Of a DNA stretch of 64,000 nucleotides, positions 35,432-46,523 are shown piece by piece. The translations under genes and the position numbers were made by a program. Under the pieces are notes generated by a model. That model was not told the origin of the DNA. It searched no databases and worked only from the letters and a program-made list of their open reading frames with translations. Numbering within the stretch: position 1 is the stretch's first letter; every line of letters starts with the position of its first letter. Source of the DNA: PALSA-894 sp963828625 (GTDB lineage Bacteria; Pseudomonadota; Alphaproteobacteria; Rhizobiales; Xanthobacteraceae); contig CAWHEX010000011.1 in assembly GCA_963828625.1 (NCBI GenBank), positions 1,054,001-1,118,000 of the forward strand. Direction: 5' to 3'.

Positions 35432-37219
35432 ATGCTGGACAAGACCAAAGACCGCGCCGGAACCGACGATGACATCGACACGGGCGTGCGGGACTGGCTC
35501 GACCGGTTCGAGCACACGCTCCGCGCGCACGATGCCACCGCACTGAAGAGCCTGTTCCACGCCGACAGCTACTGGCGCGACGTGCTGGCGTTCACCTGGA
35601 CGATCCGCACCGTCCATGGCGCGGATGCTATCGCGGGCGAATTGAAAGCGCTTGCGCGAAAGGCCGGCGCCGAAAAATTTCAGCCTCGATCCGGCCCGCA
35701 CCGCGCCGCGCGAGGTTACGCGCGTCGGCACGAAATCCATCGAGGCGATTTTCTCGTTCGAGACCGCGACCGGGCGCGGTTCGGGCGTGCTGCGCCTTTC
35801 GGCGGATCGCGATGACCGAGCAAAGGCGTGGACGCTCGGCACCACGCTCGAGAACCATAAAAGGTCACGAGGAGCACATCGGCAAGGAGCGCCGCGAAGG
35901 GTGAATCCTACTCGCGCGATTTCCGCGGACCGAACTGGCTCGATCAGCGCAAATCCGCCACGGCCTATGCGGACCGCGATCCCGACGTGCTGGTGGTCGG
36001 CGGCGGGCAGGCCGGTCTCTCGGCTCGCGGCGCGCCTCGGCGCGTTGCAGCTCGACACGCTGATCGTCGACCGCGAGCCGCGCATCGGCGACAACTGGCG
36101 CATGCGCTATCACGCGCTGACGCTGCACAATCAGGTGCAGGTCAATCATCTGCCCTACATGCCGTTTCCGCCGAACGTTTCCGACCTACATCCCGAAGGA
36201 CAAGGTCGCGAACTGGTTCGAGGCCTACGTCGAGGCGATGGAGCTGAACTACTGGACCGAAACGGCGCTCGAAAGCGGCACGTACGATGAGAAGGACGGC
36301 CGCTGGTCCGTCACGTTGCGGCGCGCGGACGGCAGCGACGCGCGAGATGCATCCGCGCCACATCGTCATCGCGACCGGCGTCAGCGGCATCCCGAACATC
36401 CCGGACATTCCGACGCTGAAGAATTTCACGCGGGCCGGTGCTGCATTCGAGCCAGTACCGTGACGGCGAGGATTGGTCGGGCAAGCGCGCGATCGTGATC
36501 GGGACCGGCAACAGCGGGCACGACATCGCGCAGGATCTCTACTTCGAGCGGCGCGCAGGTCACGCTGGTGCAGCGCAGCCCGACGATGGTCGTCAACATC
36601 GAGCCGAGCGCGCAGCTTGCCTACACGCTCTACGACGAAGGCCCGCCGCTCGAGGACTGCGACATGATCGTGACATCGATGCCGATCGCGCTGGCGCGCA
36701 AGAGCCACATCATGCTCACCGAGCAGGGCAAGAAGCTCGACAAGCCGTTGCTCGATGCGCTCGCGCGCAAAGGGCTTCCGGCTCGACTTCGGCGCGGACG
36801 GCTCGGGCTGGCAATTCAAGTACCTAGAGCGCGGCGGCGGCTATTACTTCAACGTCGGCGCCTCCGACATGATCGTCGAGGGCAAGATCGCGCTGGCGCA
36901 ATTCTCCGACATCGAGGGTTTCACCGCGGAAGGTGCACGCATGCGCTCGGGCGAGACGCTTCCCGCCGACCTGATCGTGCTCTCGACCGGCTACAGGACG
37001 CAGGATCAGCTCGTCGCAAAGCTGTTCGGCGAGGCAGTCGCGGCGCGCGTCGGGCCGATCTGGGGGTTCGACGCGCAGCAGGAGATCCGCAATACCTATG
37101 TGCCGACCGCGCAGCCGGGCCTCTGGTTCATCGGCGGCAGCTTCGCGCAGTGCCGCATCTACTCGAAATATCTCGCGCTGCAGATCAAGGCTCGCGAGAT
37201 CGGCCTCGTTTCAACCTGA
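35432..37219 (+). CDS. NTF2-like/flavin-containing monooxygenase (about nine frameshifts)
   Basis: Fragments in three frames join into one protein of about 590 aa. An N-terminal NTF2-like domain (LRAHDATALKSLFHADSYWR) is followed by FAD-binding VLVVGGGQAGLS, IVDREPRIGDNWRMRYHALT, LHNQVQVNHLPYMPFPPN and the NADPH-binding Rossmann motif RAIVIGTGNSGHDIAQDLYF. The C-terminus reads QPGLWFIGGSFAQCRIYSKY. Frame changes fall near 35685, 35862, 35899, 36023, 36178, 36343, 36436, 36557 and 36775. Each is explained by a single-base indel and no in-frame nonsense codon is needed. The substrate is unknown. It is either a dense cluster of sequence errors or a very recent pseudogene. Confidence 0.75.
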
Positions 37220-37329
37220 GCGCTTCCGGCGTTTCTTTCCACAAGGCTGCGCCTGTGCGATTGAAGCGCGCGGCCAAGTCATGAACAATGCCCGCAATTC
37301 CGGGGTCATTCCGCTTTTTGGAGGGTTTC

Positions 37330-38355
37330 ATGTTTCATAACCGGCGCACTGTCCTGAAATTCGGCGTCGCGGCCGCGGCGATCGGCGTTACCGGCGTCGC
37401 GCAGGCGCAAGGCGCGATCACGGCGCGCATCGGCCATCTCGAAGCGCCGACCCAGCCGCGCCACAAGGGGCTGGAGAAGGTCGCCGCGCTGGTGAAGGAG
37501 CGCACCAAGGGCGCGATCGAGATCCAGCTGTTTCCGTCCTCGCAGCTCGGCAACGCGCGCCAGATGATCGAGAGCACGCAGTTCGGCGGCATCGAGGGCA
37601 CCGTGATGCCGGCCGCGTTCCTCGGCGGCTTCAATCCGGTGATCTCGGTGCTCGATATCCCGTATCTCTACCCGACCGACCGCGCGGTTTCGCAGAAGCT
37701 GCGCGAAGGGCCGTTCGGCAAGGCGCTGCTCGCGAGCTTTTCGACCCGCGGCGTGCACGCGCTCTCGATCTGGCCGAACGGCCGCAAGAGCCTCACCTCG
37801 AACAAGCCGCTCGCCAATCTCGACGTCGTTCAAGGGGCAGAAATTCCGCGTGATGGATTCGAAAATCCTGATCGACCAGTTCGGCGCGGTCGGCGCGACC
37901 GCGATCGCCGATCAATTTCTGCGAGCTCTACACCTCGCTGCAGACCGGCCTGATCGACGGGCAGGAAAATCCGCTCGACACCATCACGACGATGAAATTC
38001 CACGAGGTGCAGAAGCACATGGTGGTGACCGAGCACGGCGTGATGGAAGACATCGTGCTGTTCAGCAACGCCTTCTGGAACAGGCTGAGCGCCGGAGCAG
38101 AAGGACATCGTCACCAAGGCGTTCGAAGAGGTGCGCCCGCAGGTCGAGGAAATGAAAGAAGCGGTGCAGAATACCTCGCTCGAGACCATCAAGGCTGCGA
38201 AGCTCAACGTGCGCGTCGCCGACGAGACCGAGCGCAAGGCGATGGCGCGACGCGATGGCGCCGAAGGCGCGCGCGGCGCTACTCGAACGCGCCGGCGCGG
38301 AGGGCAGAAGGTGCTCGCCGCCTACGACGAGGAGCGCAAGAAGCTCGGCTTCTGA
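37330..38355 (+). CDS. dctP: TRAP transporter solute-binding protein DctP (operon 2; about five frameshifts)
   Basis: The signal region MFHNRRTVLKFGVAAAAIGV then TGVAQAQ begins at ATG 37330, after GGAGGG. Typical DctP blocks are FPSSQLGNARQMIESTQFGG, KGQKFRVMDSKILIDQFGAV, NFCELYTSLQTGLIDGQENP and EQKDIVTKAFEEVRPQVEEM. Frames shift near 37832, 37915, 38095, 38246 and 38298. The corrected protein is about 340 aa. It is followed eleven bases later by dctQ; unlike operons 1 and 3 there is no stem-loop between them. Confidence 0.85.
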
Positions 38356-38365
38356 GCGCCCTCCC

Positions 38366-38864
38366 ATGAAAGCTGCTGCGCGGCATCGAGGGCTTCGTGC
38401 TCGGCGCGATCATGCTCGCGATGTCGTTCGCCTATACGCTCAACGTGCTGGTGCGCGACCTTGTACCTTCGTACGCGCCGAAGCTCGCGTGGATCGAGGA
38501 GCTTTGCCTCTTCGGCCTCGTGTGGATGATCTTCCTCAGCCTCGCGCTCGCGCTCGAAGGCGGGCGCCACATCGGCATGCGCATGGTGCTGACGCGCATG
38601 CCGCCGGGGAGCCAGCGCGCCGCGAAGCTGATCATCAATCTCGCGGGGCTTGTGTTCTCGGCCTATCTGGCGAAGATCGGCTACGACATCACGGTCTTCG
38701 TGGCGAACTCCGGCCAGCGCAGCCCGACGCTGAACATCTCGATGCTCTGGCTCTACATCGTGATGCCGTTCGGCTTCGGCCTGCTCGCGCTGCGCTATCT
38801 CATCGAGCTTGTCACGCCGGCTGATCGCTTCGCGATCGAGATCGATCCGATGCACCATCTCTAG
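38366..38864 (+). CDS. dctQ: TRAP transporter small permease DctQ (operon 2; one frameshift)
   Basis: Removing one A from ATGAAAGCTG at 38366 gives MKLLRGIEGFVLGAIMLAMS, a normal DctQ N-terminus. The protein then continues intact with four transmembrane helices, including LAWIEELCLFGLVWMIFLSL and LNISMLWLYIVMPFGFGLL. Length 165 aa. The stop TAG at 38864 is six bases from the dctM start. Confidence 0.85.
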
Positions 38865-38870
38865 CGCATC

Positions 38871-40157
38871 ATGATCATCCTTCTCCTGATCGTGCTCGCC
38901 GTCGGCCTGCTGATCGCGGGCGCGGAAATCTTTCTCGTCATCGGCATTCCGGCGGTGCTGGCGAAGCACATCTTCCACCCGCACATGCCCGACCTGATCA
39001 TCGGGCAGCGCGTGGTCGGCGGCGTCGAGGTCGTCACGCTGCTGGCGATCCCGTTCTTCGTGTTCGCCTCCGACCTGATGGCGCGCGGCCGCATGGCGGC
39101 GCAGCTCGCCGACCTGTTCCGCGCGCTGGTCGGGCACTACCGCGGCGGCATCGGGCATTCGACCGTCGTCACCTGCATGGTGTTCGGCGCGGCCGCCGGC
39201 TCCGCGCCCGCGACCGTCGCCGCGATGGGCCGGCTGTCGTTTCCCGGAGCTGAAGCGCGCCGGGCTTCTCGGAGAAATTCAGCCTCGGCCTGATCGCGTC
39301 GAGCGCCGAATGCGCGCTGCTGATCCCGCCCTCGATCACCTTCGTGGTCTATAGCTGGCTCACCGGCACCTCGATCGCCGCGCTGTTCGCGGCCGGCCTG
39401 ATCATCGGCATCGTGCTCGGCCTCGCCTTCATGGTGCTGGTCGCGATCGAAGCCTGGCGCGTCGGCGCGGCGGTCGGCGAGCGCTATTCGGCGCCGCGCA
39501 GATGGAAGGCGTTCCGCGAGGCGTTCTGGGCGCTGCTGATGCAGGTGATCCTGCTGGTCGGCATCTTCTCCGGCATCTTCACCGCGACCGAAGCCGCCGC
39601 CGTATCGGTCGTCTACGCGATCGGCGTCGAGGTGCTGATCTTCCGCGCGTTCGGCTGGCGCGAGGTGTTCGACATCGCCAAGGACAGCGCGGTCTCGACC
39701 GGCGTGATCTTCATCCTGCTGGCGATGGGCGCGCTGCTCGCCTACTTCATCACGCTGTCGGGCCTCGACCAGACAGGTGCTCGGCGTCGTGCGCGAAATC
39801 GGCGTGCACTGGATCGTGTTCATGCTGATCGTGAACATCGTGTTCCTGACCTGCGCGATGTTCCTCGATCCGAATTCCATCATGGTGATCTTCCTGCCGA
39901 CGCTGTTCCCGATCGCGACCGCGCTCGGCATCGACCCGGTGCACTTCGGCATGGTGGTGACGCTGAACGTGTGCACCGGCATGATCACGCCGCCGCTCGG
40001 GCTCGATCTTGCGGTCGCGGCCTCGACGCTGAATCGGCCGATGGAGGCGGTGGTCGCCGGCATCTGGCCGTTCATCCTGACCAACATCGTGGTGCTGATC
40101 CTGATCAGCTACATCCCGCCGCTCTCGACCTTCCTGCCGAAGATTTTCGGGTTTTGA
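38871..40157 (+). CDS. dctM: TRAP transporter large permease DctM (operon 2; three frameshifts)
   Basis: It starts at ATG 38871 (MIILLLIVLAVGLLIAGAEI). DctM motifs are IPFFVFASDLMARGRMAAQL, GHSTVVTCMVFGAAAGSAPA, SSAECALLIPPSITFVVYSW, FTATEAAAVSVVYAIG and LNVCTGMITPPLGLDLAVAA. Extra bases near 39248, 39272 and 39773 break the frame; removing them gives 427 aa, the family norm. The solute is unknown. Confidence 0.85.
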
Positions 40158-40181
40158 GTGCAGCGCGTTAGGAAGCAGGCC

Positions 40182-40397
40182 ATGAGTGACGAGGAGACAC
40201 GCGCGCGCTTCGAGGCGCTGGAGACGCGCATCGCCCATCAGGAGCGGGCCATCGAAGACCTCAACACGACCGTGACCGGGCAGTGGAAGCAGATCGACGC
40301 CCTGACCAAACAGATCGTCCGGTTCGGCGACCGGTTGCAGAAGGTCGAGGACACGGGGCCGTCCTCGCCCGTGGACGAGCGGCCGCCACACTACTGA
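40182..40397 (+). CDS. slyX: SlyX-family protein
   Basis: The 71-aa protein from ATG 40182 (AGGAAG upstream) is a single amphipathic helix: ETRARFEALETRIAHQERAI, then EDLNTTVTGQWKQIDALTKQ and the SlyX-type end SPVDERPPHY. It likely forms a coiled coil. Function unknown despite wide distribution. It follows TRAP operon 2 by 24 bases and converges with a GNAT gene. Confidence 0.88.
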   Translation: MSDEETRARFEALETRIAHQERAIEDLNTTVTGQWKQIDALTKQIVRFGDRLQKVEDTGPSSPVDERPPHY

Positions 40398-40400
40398 CGG

Positions 40401-40929
40401 CTATTGGCGGAGGTCGAGCGTGACGACCTTGATGCCGCTTGTGTGCGGGTCGTCCGCGATGCCGAAGCCGAGATGCTCGCACATGCGCAGCATCGTGGTG
40501 TTCTCGGCCAGCACCTGACCGTGGATGCGCGCGAGACCGATCATGCGCGCGTACTCGATGATGCGCTGCATCAGCAGCCAGCCGAGTCCGTGTCCCTTGA
40601 GCGCCGAGCGCACGATCACGGCGTATTCGCCGTCGCGCGTGTCCTCATCGAGATGCAGCCGCACGACGCCGAGTATCCCGCCCGTCGCCTCGTCGATGGC
40701 GATGAAGGCCATCGCGCGGCTGTAGTCGAGGTGTGTGAGCTGTTCGATGCGGTTGTCCGACAGTTCGGAGATCGCGGTGAAGAAACGCAGCCGCGCATCT
40801 TCCAAGCGTGACGTGCCGAGCGAAGTCGGGATAGAGCGCCGCGTCCTCGGCGCGCAGCGGCCGCATCAGGACGCGCGTGCCATCGGGCAGCACGTCATGG
40901 TGGACGAGGGCGTCGAGGTCCGGCGGCAT
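40401..40929 (-). CDS. GNAT acetyltransferase related to the Pat protein-acetyltransferase domain (one frameshift)
   Basis: From ATG 40929 the frame reads MPPDLDALVHHDVLPDGTRV and MRPLRAEDAALYPDFARHVT. An extra T near 40806 then shifts it to LEDARLRFFTAISELSDNRI and YAVIVRSALKGHGLGWLLMQ (acetyl-CoA loop G-x-G-L-G). The corrected length is about 175 aa. The sequence resembles the acetyltransferase domain fused to acyl-CoA-synthetase-like domains in Pat/PatZ lysine acetyltransferases, but here it is standalone. A role in protein acetylation is inference. Confidence 0.75.
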
Positions 40930-41000
40930 ATCTCCGATTTGCGCAACCGCGCACGGGCCGTCAATGCGGTAGAACGATCGCGTGTCCGTTTGCGAGACGC

Positions 41001-41396
41001 TTATTTCTTCTCGCCCTTGGTGTCGAACTGCTTGAGAAAGGCCCAAAGCGCGGCTTTCTCGTTTTCGCTCTTGATGCCGGCGAACACCATCTTGGTGCCA
41101 GGGATCTTGGCGCGCGGATCGGTGATGTATTCGCCGAACGTCTTCTCGTCCCAGGTGATGCCGGAATTCTTGTTCGCGTCGGTGTAATTGTAGCCCTCGA
41201 TGGTGCCCGACTTGCGGCCTTCCAGCCCGTTGAGCACCGGCCCGACCTTGTTCTTGGCGTCGGCGCCGACCGAATGGCAGGGCAGGCACTTCTTGAACGA
41301 GTTCTCGCCTGCGGCAAGATCCTGCGCTGATGCGCTTCCCACCGCAGCCATCATGACTGCCGCGATTGCCCAAGTCTCCAAGGCCAAAGCCTTCAT
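41001..41396 (-). CDS. Class I (c2-type) cytochrome c
   Basis: The 131-aa exported protein starts at ATG 41396 after AAGGAG. A Sec signal (LETWAIAAVMMAAVGSASAQ) is followed by haem attachment motif CLPCHSVG, KVGPVLNGLEGRKSG, and the distal Met in GTKMVFAGIKSENEKAAL. It carries electrons in the periplasm. It is divergent from glcD by 122 bp; a functional link to glycolate oxidation is possible but not shown. Confidence 0.93.
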   Translation of the reverse strand: MKALALETWAIAAVMMAAVGSASAQDLAAGENSFKKCLPCHSVGADAKNKVGPVLNGLEGRKSGTIEGYNYTDANKNSGITWDEKTFGEYITDPRAKIPGTKMVFAGIKSENEKAALWAFLKQFDTKGEKK

Positions 41397-41518
41397 GTCG
41401 AACTCCTTCATTGCGGACGCCCGCCGTTCGATCCGATATATTGGAATGGTTCGAATGATGCTACGGCAAATCTGCGCGACAGATATTCGCGCGCTATGAC
41501 GGTGTCCGGAGTGCGCCG

Positions 41519-43011
41519 ATGACGCTGAAAATGCCCGATGCCGATGCCGCCGTGCTGGCGCGGCGCGATGAGATCGTGCGCGCGCTGTTGGTCATCGTTC
41601 CGGGCGAGGGCGTGATCTCGAAAGAGCGCGAGATGCGCCCCTACGAGTCGGACGGGCTCACGGCGTACCGCCAGCTTCCGTTCGTCGTGGTGCTGCCGGA
41701 GACGACCGAGCAGGTGTCGCGCGTCCTGCGCTATTGCCACGATAACGGCATCCGCGTGGTGCCGCGCGGCGCGGGAACCTCGCTTTCCGGCGGCGCGCTG
41801 CCACTTGCGGACGGTGTGCTGCTCGGCCTCGCCAAGTTCAACCGTGTGCGCGAGATCGATTTCGATAACCGCGTCGCGGTCGTCGAGCCGGGCGTGACCA
41901 ACCTGGCGATCTCGCAAGCCGTCGCGCACGAGGGGTTCTACTACGCGCCCGACCCGTCCTCGCAGATCGCGTGCTCGATCGGCGGCAACATCGCGGAGAA
42001 TTCCGGCGGCGTGCATTGCCTGAAGTACGGCATGACCACCAACAACGTGCTCGGCTGCGAGATCGTGCTGATCACCGGCGAGGTGCTGCGCATCGGCGGC
42101 AAGCACCTCGACAGCGAGGGTTACGACCTGCTCGGGCTGATCACCGGCTCCGAAGGGCTGCTCGGCGTCGTCACCGAGGTGACGGTGCGCATCCTGAAGA
42201 AGCCCGAGACCGCGCGCGCGGTGCTGGTCGGCTTTGCGTCGTCCGAGGAGGCCGGCGAATGCGTGAGCCGGATCATCGGCGCCGGCATCATTCCGGGCGG
42301 CATGGAGATGATGGACAAGCCCGCGATCCACGCGGTCGAGGAGTTCGTGCATGCGGGCTATCCGCTCGATGTCGAGGCGTTGCTGATCGTCGAGCTCGAC
42401 GGGCCCGCCGCCGAGGTCGATCATCTGCTCGTGCGCGTGGAGGAGATCGCGCGCTCGTGCGGCTCGACCGTGTGCCGCGCCTCGAATTCCGAGGACGAGC
42501 GGCTGCTGTTCTGGGCCGGACGCAAGGCCGCGTTCCCGGCGGTCGGGCGCATCTCGCCGGACTACTATTGCATGGACGGCACGATTCCGCGCGCGAAGCT
42601 GCCGCTGGTGCTCAAGCGCACGCGCGAACTATCGGAGCAATTCGGCCTGCGCGTCGCCAACGTGTTCCACGCGGGCGACGGCAATCTGCATCCACTCATC
42701 CTCTACGATGCCAACAAGCCGGGCGAACTGGAGCGCACGGAGCAATTCGGCGCGGAGATTCTCAAGCTGTGCGTCGAGGTCGGCGGCGTGCTGACCGGCG
42801 AGCATGGCGTCGGCGTGGAGAAGCGCGACTTGATGCCGACGATGTTTTCCGAGATCGATCTGAACCAGCAGCAGCGTGTCAAATGCGCCTTCGACGCGAA
42901 GGGCCTGCTCAACCCGGGCAAGGTGTTTCCAACGCTCACCGCTGCGCCGAACTCGGCAGGATGCACGTGCACGCCGGGCGCGTGGCGTTCCCGGACATTC
43001 CGCGGTTCTAG
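41519..43011 (+). CDS. glcD: Glycolate oxidase subunit GlcD (frameshift at the 3' end)
   Basis: The 497-aa FAD flavoprotein has the PCMH signature VVPRGAGTSLSGGALPLADG, VEPGVTNLAISQAVAHEGFY, SIGGNIAENSGGVHCLKYGM and NVFHAGDGNLHPLILYD. It ends in ELGRMHVHAGRVAFPDIPRF when one missing base near 42935 is restored, stopping at TAG 43011. As given, the frame instead runs into glcE and mimics a GlcD-GlcE fusion. GlcD forms a membrane-associated complex with GlcE and GlcF that oxidises glycolate to glyoxylate. Confidence 0.92.
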
Positions 43012-43018
43012 TTACTGG

Positions 43019-44219
43019 ATGACTGACATTCTCAAACCGCGGGACGCGAAGGACGTTGAAGCCGCCGTCCAGTGGGCGCTCGCCGAGAGCAAGACGCTGG
43101 AGATCGTCGGGCAGGGCTCGAAGCGCGCGATCGGCCGCGCGGCGCAATGGGACCTGAGTCTCGACCTTTCGGACCTGTCCGGTGTTACGCTCTATGAGCC
43201 CGAGGAACTGGTGCTGTCCGCGAAGGCCGGCACGCCGATGGCCGAGATCGAGAAGCTGATCGCCGCGAGCAATCAGGAACTGGCTTTCGAGCCGATCGAC
43301 TATGGGCCGCTGTTCGGGAAGCCTGCGGGGCGCGGCACGGTCGGCGGTACGCTCGGCGCGAACCTCTCGGGTCCACGCCGCATCAAGGCGGGTGCAGCAC
43401 GCGATCATTTTCTCGGGTTCACGGCGGTGTCGGGACGCGGCGAGACGTTTAAGTCGGGCGGGCGCGTGGTGAAGAATGTCACCGGCTATGACCTGTGCAA
43501 GGTGCTGGCGGGTTCGTGGGGCACGCTCGCCGCGATGACCGATGTCACCGTGAAGGTGCTGCCGCGTGCCGAGACCGAGCAGACGCTGCTGATCCTTGGC
43601 CTCGACGATGCGAGCGCCGCGCGTGCGATGAGTGCCGCGATGAACTCGCCGAACGATGTGTCCGGCGCCGCGCATATTCCGGCGCCGCTTGCCGCGACCG
43701 TGCAAGCCGAGGCCGGGACGGCGTTGACCGCGTTGCGCATCGAAGGTGTTTCGCCCTCGGTCCAACACCGCCGCCGCGCACTCGAAACGTTGCTGAAATC
43801 TTTTGGCGAGATCGCGGCACTTCAGGAAGGACCTTCGCGGGCGTTGTGGCGGATCGTGCGTGACGCGCGGCCGTTCGCAAACGATGACCGCGCGCTCTGG
43901 CGCATCTCGGTCGCGCCGGCGCGCGGGCATCAGGTCGCAGCTGCGATCGGGGAGGGTGCGGAGTATTTCTATGACTGGGCGGGCGGGCTGATCTGGGCGG
44001 CACTTGCAGGCGAAAGACGACGGAGGGGCCGCGCGCGTGCGCAAGGCGCTCGGCGGCAACGGGCACGCGACGCTGATCCGTGCGCCGGCCGCGATCCGTG
44101 CCGCCGTGCCGGTGTTCGAGCCGCAGGACGCAGGCCTTGCAGCGCTGAACCGGCGCGTGAAGGAAAGCTTCGATACGAAAGGCGTACTCGGGCCGGGGCG
44201 TATGTATGCGGGCGTCTGA
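43019..44219 (+). CDS. glcE: Glycolate oxidase subunit GlcE (frameshift near 44010)
   Basis: The 399-aa protein starts at ATG 43019, seven bases after the inferred glcD stop. FAD-binding regions include LEIVGQGSKRAIGRAAQWD, GRGTVGGTLGANLSGPRRIK and GRVVKNVTGYDLCKVLAGSW, the latter diagnostic of GlcE. One extra base near 44010 shifts the frame; the end reads ARVRKALGGNGHATLIRAPA and KGVLGPGRMYAGV. It pairs with GlcD and GlcF. Confidence 0.92.
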
Positions 44220-44228
44220 GGAACCGCG

Positions 44229-45041
44229 ATGACCGACAACACCGCTCCGACGATCGATGTGGCTGCCATGCTCGACGCGCTGCGTGCGCGCCGGCCGCTG
44301 GTGCAGAACATCACCAACTACGTCGCCATGACGGTTTCGGCTAACGTCCTGCTCGCTGTGGGTGCCTCGCCCGCGATGGTGCACGCGGTCGAGGAGGTCG
44401 AGGATTTCGTCGCGATTTCTGACGCTCTCGTCGTCAACATCGGAACGCTTTCGCCACTTTGGGTCGACGCCATGCGGCGCGCTGCGATCACCGCCAATCA
44501 ATTGCGCAAGCCTTGGGTGCTCGATCCGGTCGGCTGCGGCGCGACGCGCTATCGTACCGACACCGCCGCCGAGCTTGCGGGGTTCCACCCGACCGTCATT
44601 CGCGGCAATGCCAGCGAAATCATGAGCCTCGCCGGCGCGACCGGGGAGGGGCCGAAGGGCGTCGACTCGACCGCCAGTTCGGACGCCGCGCTCGCCGCGG
44701 CGCGCACGCTGGCGCGGCGCACGGAAGGCGTCGTCGCGGTCACCGGCGAGTCGGACTACGCGACCGACGGCGTCACGGAATTCCGCGTGGAAGGCGGCGA
44801 CGCGATGATGCCGCTGTCCACTGCGCTTGGCTGTTCGCTCAGCGCCGTCACGGCGGCGTTTTGTGCGGTCGCCGAGCCGCTGCCCGCGGCCGTCGCGGCG
44901 CTCGCGGTGTTCGGCGCGGCAGGCGCGGAAGCGGCGCGGCGCTGCCGCGGCCCCGGACACCTGCCGGCGGAACTGTGCGATGCGCTTTACCTGATGGACC
45001 GTGCGACGCTCGGCCGGCGGGCGAAGATCGGACCGGCTTGA
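44229..45041 (+). CDS. thiM: Hydroxyethylthiazole kinase
   Basis: The 270-aa protein is intact. Signature blocks are RPLVQNITNYVAMTVSANVL, GASPAMVHAVEEVEDFVAIS, PWVLDPVGCGATRYRT, VIRGNASEIMSLAGA and GCSLSAVTAAFCAVAEPLPA. The catalytic Cys segment is STALGCSLSA rather than the more usual GTGCMLSA. ThiM phosphorylates 4-methyl-5-hydroxyethylthiazole for thiamine salvage. It is placed, unusually, between glcE (9 bp upstream) and glcF (1 bp downstream), so it must share their transcript. Confidence 0.93.
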   Translation: MTDNTAPTIDVAAMLDALRARRPLVQNITNYVAMTVSANVLLAVGASPAMVHAVEEVEDFVAISDALVVNIGTLSPLWVDAMRRAAITANQLRKPWVLDPVGCGATRYRTDTAAELAGFHPTVIRGNASEIMSLAGATGEGPKGVDSTASSDAALAAARTLARRTEGVVAVTGESDYATDGVTEFRVEGGDAMMPLSTALGCSLSAVTAAFCAVAEPLPAAVAALAVFGAAGAEAARRCRGPGHLPAELCDALYLMDRATLGRRAKIGPA

Positions 45042-45042
45042 G

Positions 45043-46409
45043 ATGCAGACCTCCTTCACCCTCGCGCAGCTTGCCGATCCGGATGTCGCGGAAGCCGACA
45101 AGATTCTGCGCGCCTGCGTGCATTGCGGCTTCTGCACCGCGACCTGCCCGACCTACGTGCTGCTCGGCGACGAGCTCGATTCGCCGCGCGGGCGCATCTA
45201 TCTGATCAAGGACATGCTGGAGAACGACCGGCCCGCGACCGAGGAGGTCGTGAAGCACATCGACCGCTGCCTCTCGTGCCTCGCCTGCATGACGACCTGT
45301 CCGTCAGGCGTGCACTACATGCATCTGGTCGATCACGCCCGCGTGCATATTGAAGAAACGTACGCGCGGTCATGGCCAGACCGTGCGCTGCGTGCGCTGC
45401 TGGCGAACGTGCTGCCGTATCCGGGCCGCTTCCGTGCGGCGCTCTGGGCCGGGTGGCTGCCCGGGCAGATCGTGAAGCTGCTGACCTCCTTTGCGACGCC
45501 GGGCCGGCGCAAGGGAGAGCCGGTCGCGCCGGGATGGACCGGCGTGCTGCCCCGCCTCGCCGCGATGCTGAGCCTGGTGCCGGCACGTCCGCCCGCCGGG
45601 CCAGTCCAGGGGCGGACCGTTTTTCCCGGCGCAAGGGCCGCGCAAGGGGCGCGTCGCGCTGCTGCAAGGCTGCGCGCAGCCCGTGCTCGCGCCTTCGATC
45701 AACGCGGCGGCGATCCGCCTGCTCACGCGACACGGCATCGAGGTCGTGCTGGCGGGCGAGGGATGCTGCGGCTCGCTCGTTCATCACATGGGCCGCGAGC
45801 ATCAGGCGCTCGATCAGGCGCGCGCTGCGACCGATGCGTGGATGCGCGAGATAGAAGACGGCGGACTCGATGCAATCCTGGTAACCGCTTCTGGTTGTGG
45901 GACAACCATCAAGGACTACGGCTTCATGCTGCGCACGGATGCGGCCTATGCGGACAAGGCGTCCCGCGTGTCCGCGCTGGCGAAGGATATTTCCGAGTAT
46001 CTGTCGGGCCTTAGCCTGGGCGCGCCTGCGCGGACGGATCTTCCGACGGTCGCCTATCAGTCCGCCTGTTCGCTCCAGCACGGACAGAAAATTCACAGGC
46101 AACCCAAAGACTTGCTGGCCGATGCTGGATTCACAGGTGCGCGAGTCCGCCGAGGCGCACCTGTGCTGTGGGTCGGCCGGAACCTACAACATCATGCAGC
46201 CGGCCATCGCGCGCACTTTGCGCGACCGCAAGGCCGCGAACCTCAAGCGCACCGGCGCGGACATCGTCGCGACCGGAAATATCGGCTGCATGACGCAGCT
46301 CGCGCCCGCGATCGGGCTTCCCGTCGTTCATACGGTCGAGCTGCTCGACTGGGCGCACGGCGGACCGATGCCGGATGCGTTGAAGTCTGTGCGTCGCGCG
46401 CGCGAATGA
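45043..46409 (+). CDS. glcF: Glycolate oxidase iron-sulfur subunit GlcF (two frameshifts)
   Basis: Two [4Fe-4S] motifs, CVHCGFCTATCPTYVLLGDE and CLSCLACMTTCPSGVHYMHL, are followed by two CCG domains, LAGEGCCGSLVHHMGREHQA and AHLCCGSAGTYNIMQPAIAR. Extra bases near 45622 and 46130 break the frame. The corrected length is 454 aa. GlcF passes electrons from GlcDE to the quinone pool. It starts one base after the thiM stop. Confidence 0.9.
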
Positions 46410-46523
46410 CTCGCGCTGAATCATAATCGCGACATAGAATGCATGCGACGGCCGCAACGACGGCTCATTCGCGCGCGCCGTCTCCGGCACAATGGCCGTG
46501 CGTGACATGTCAGGAGGACATCC

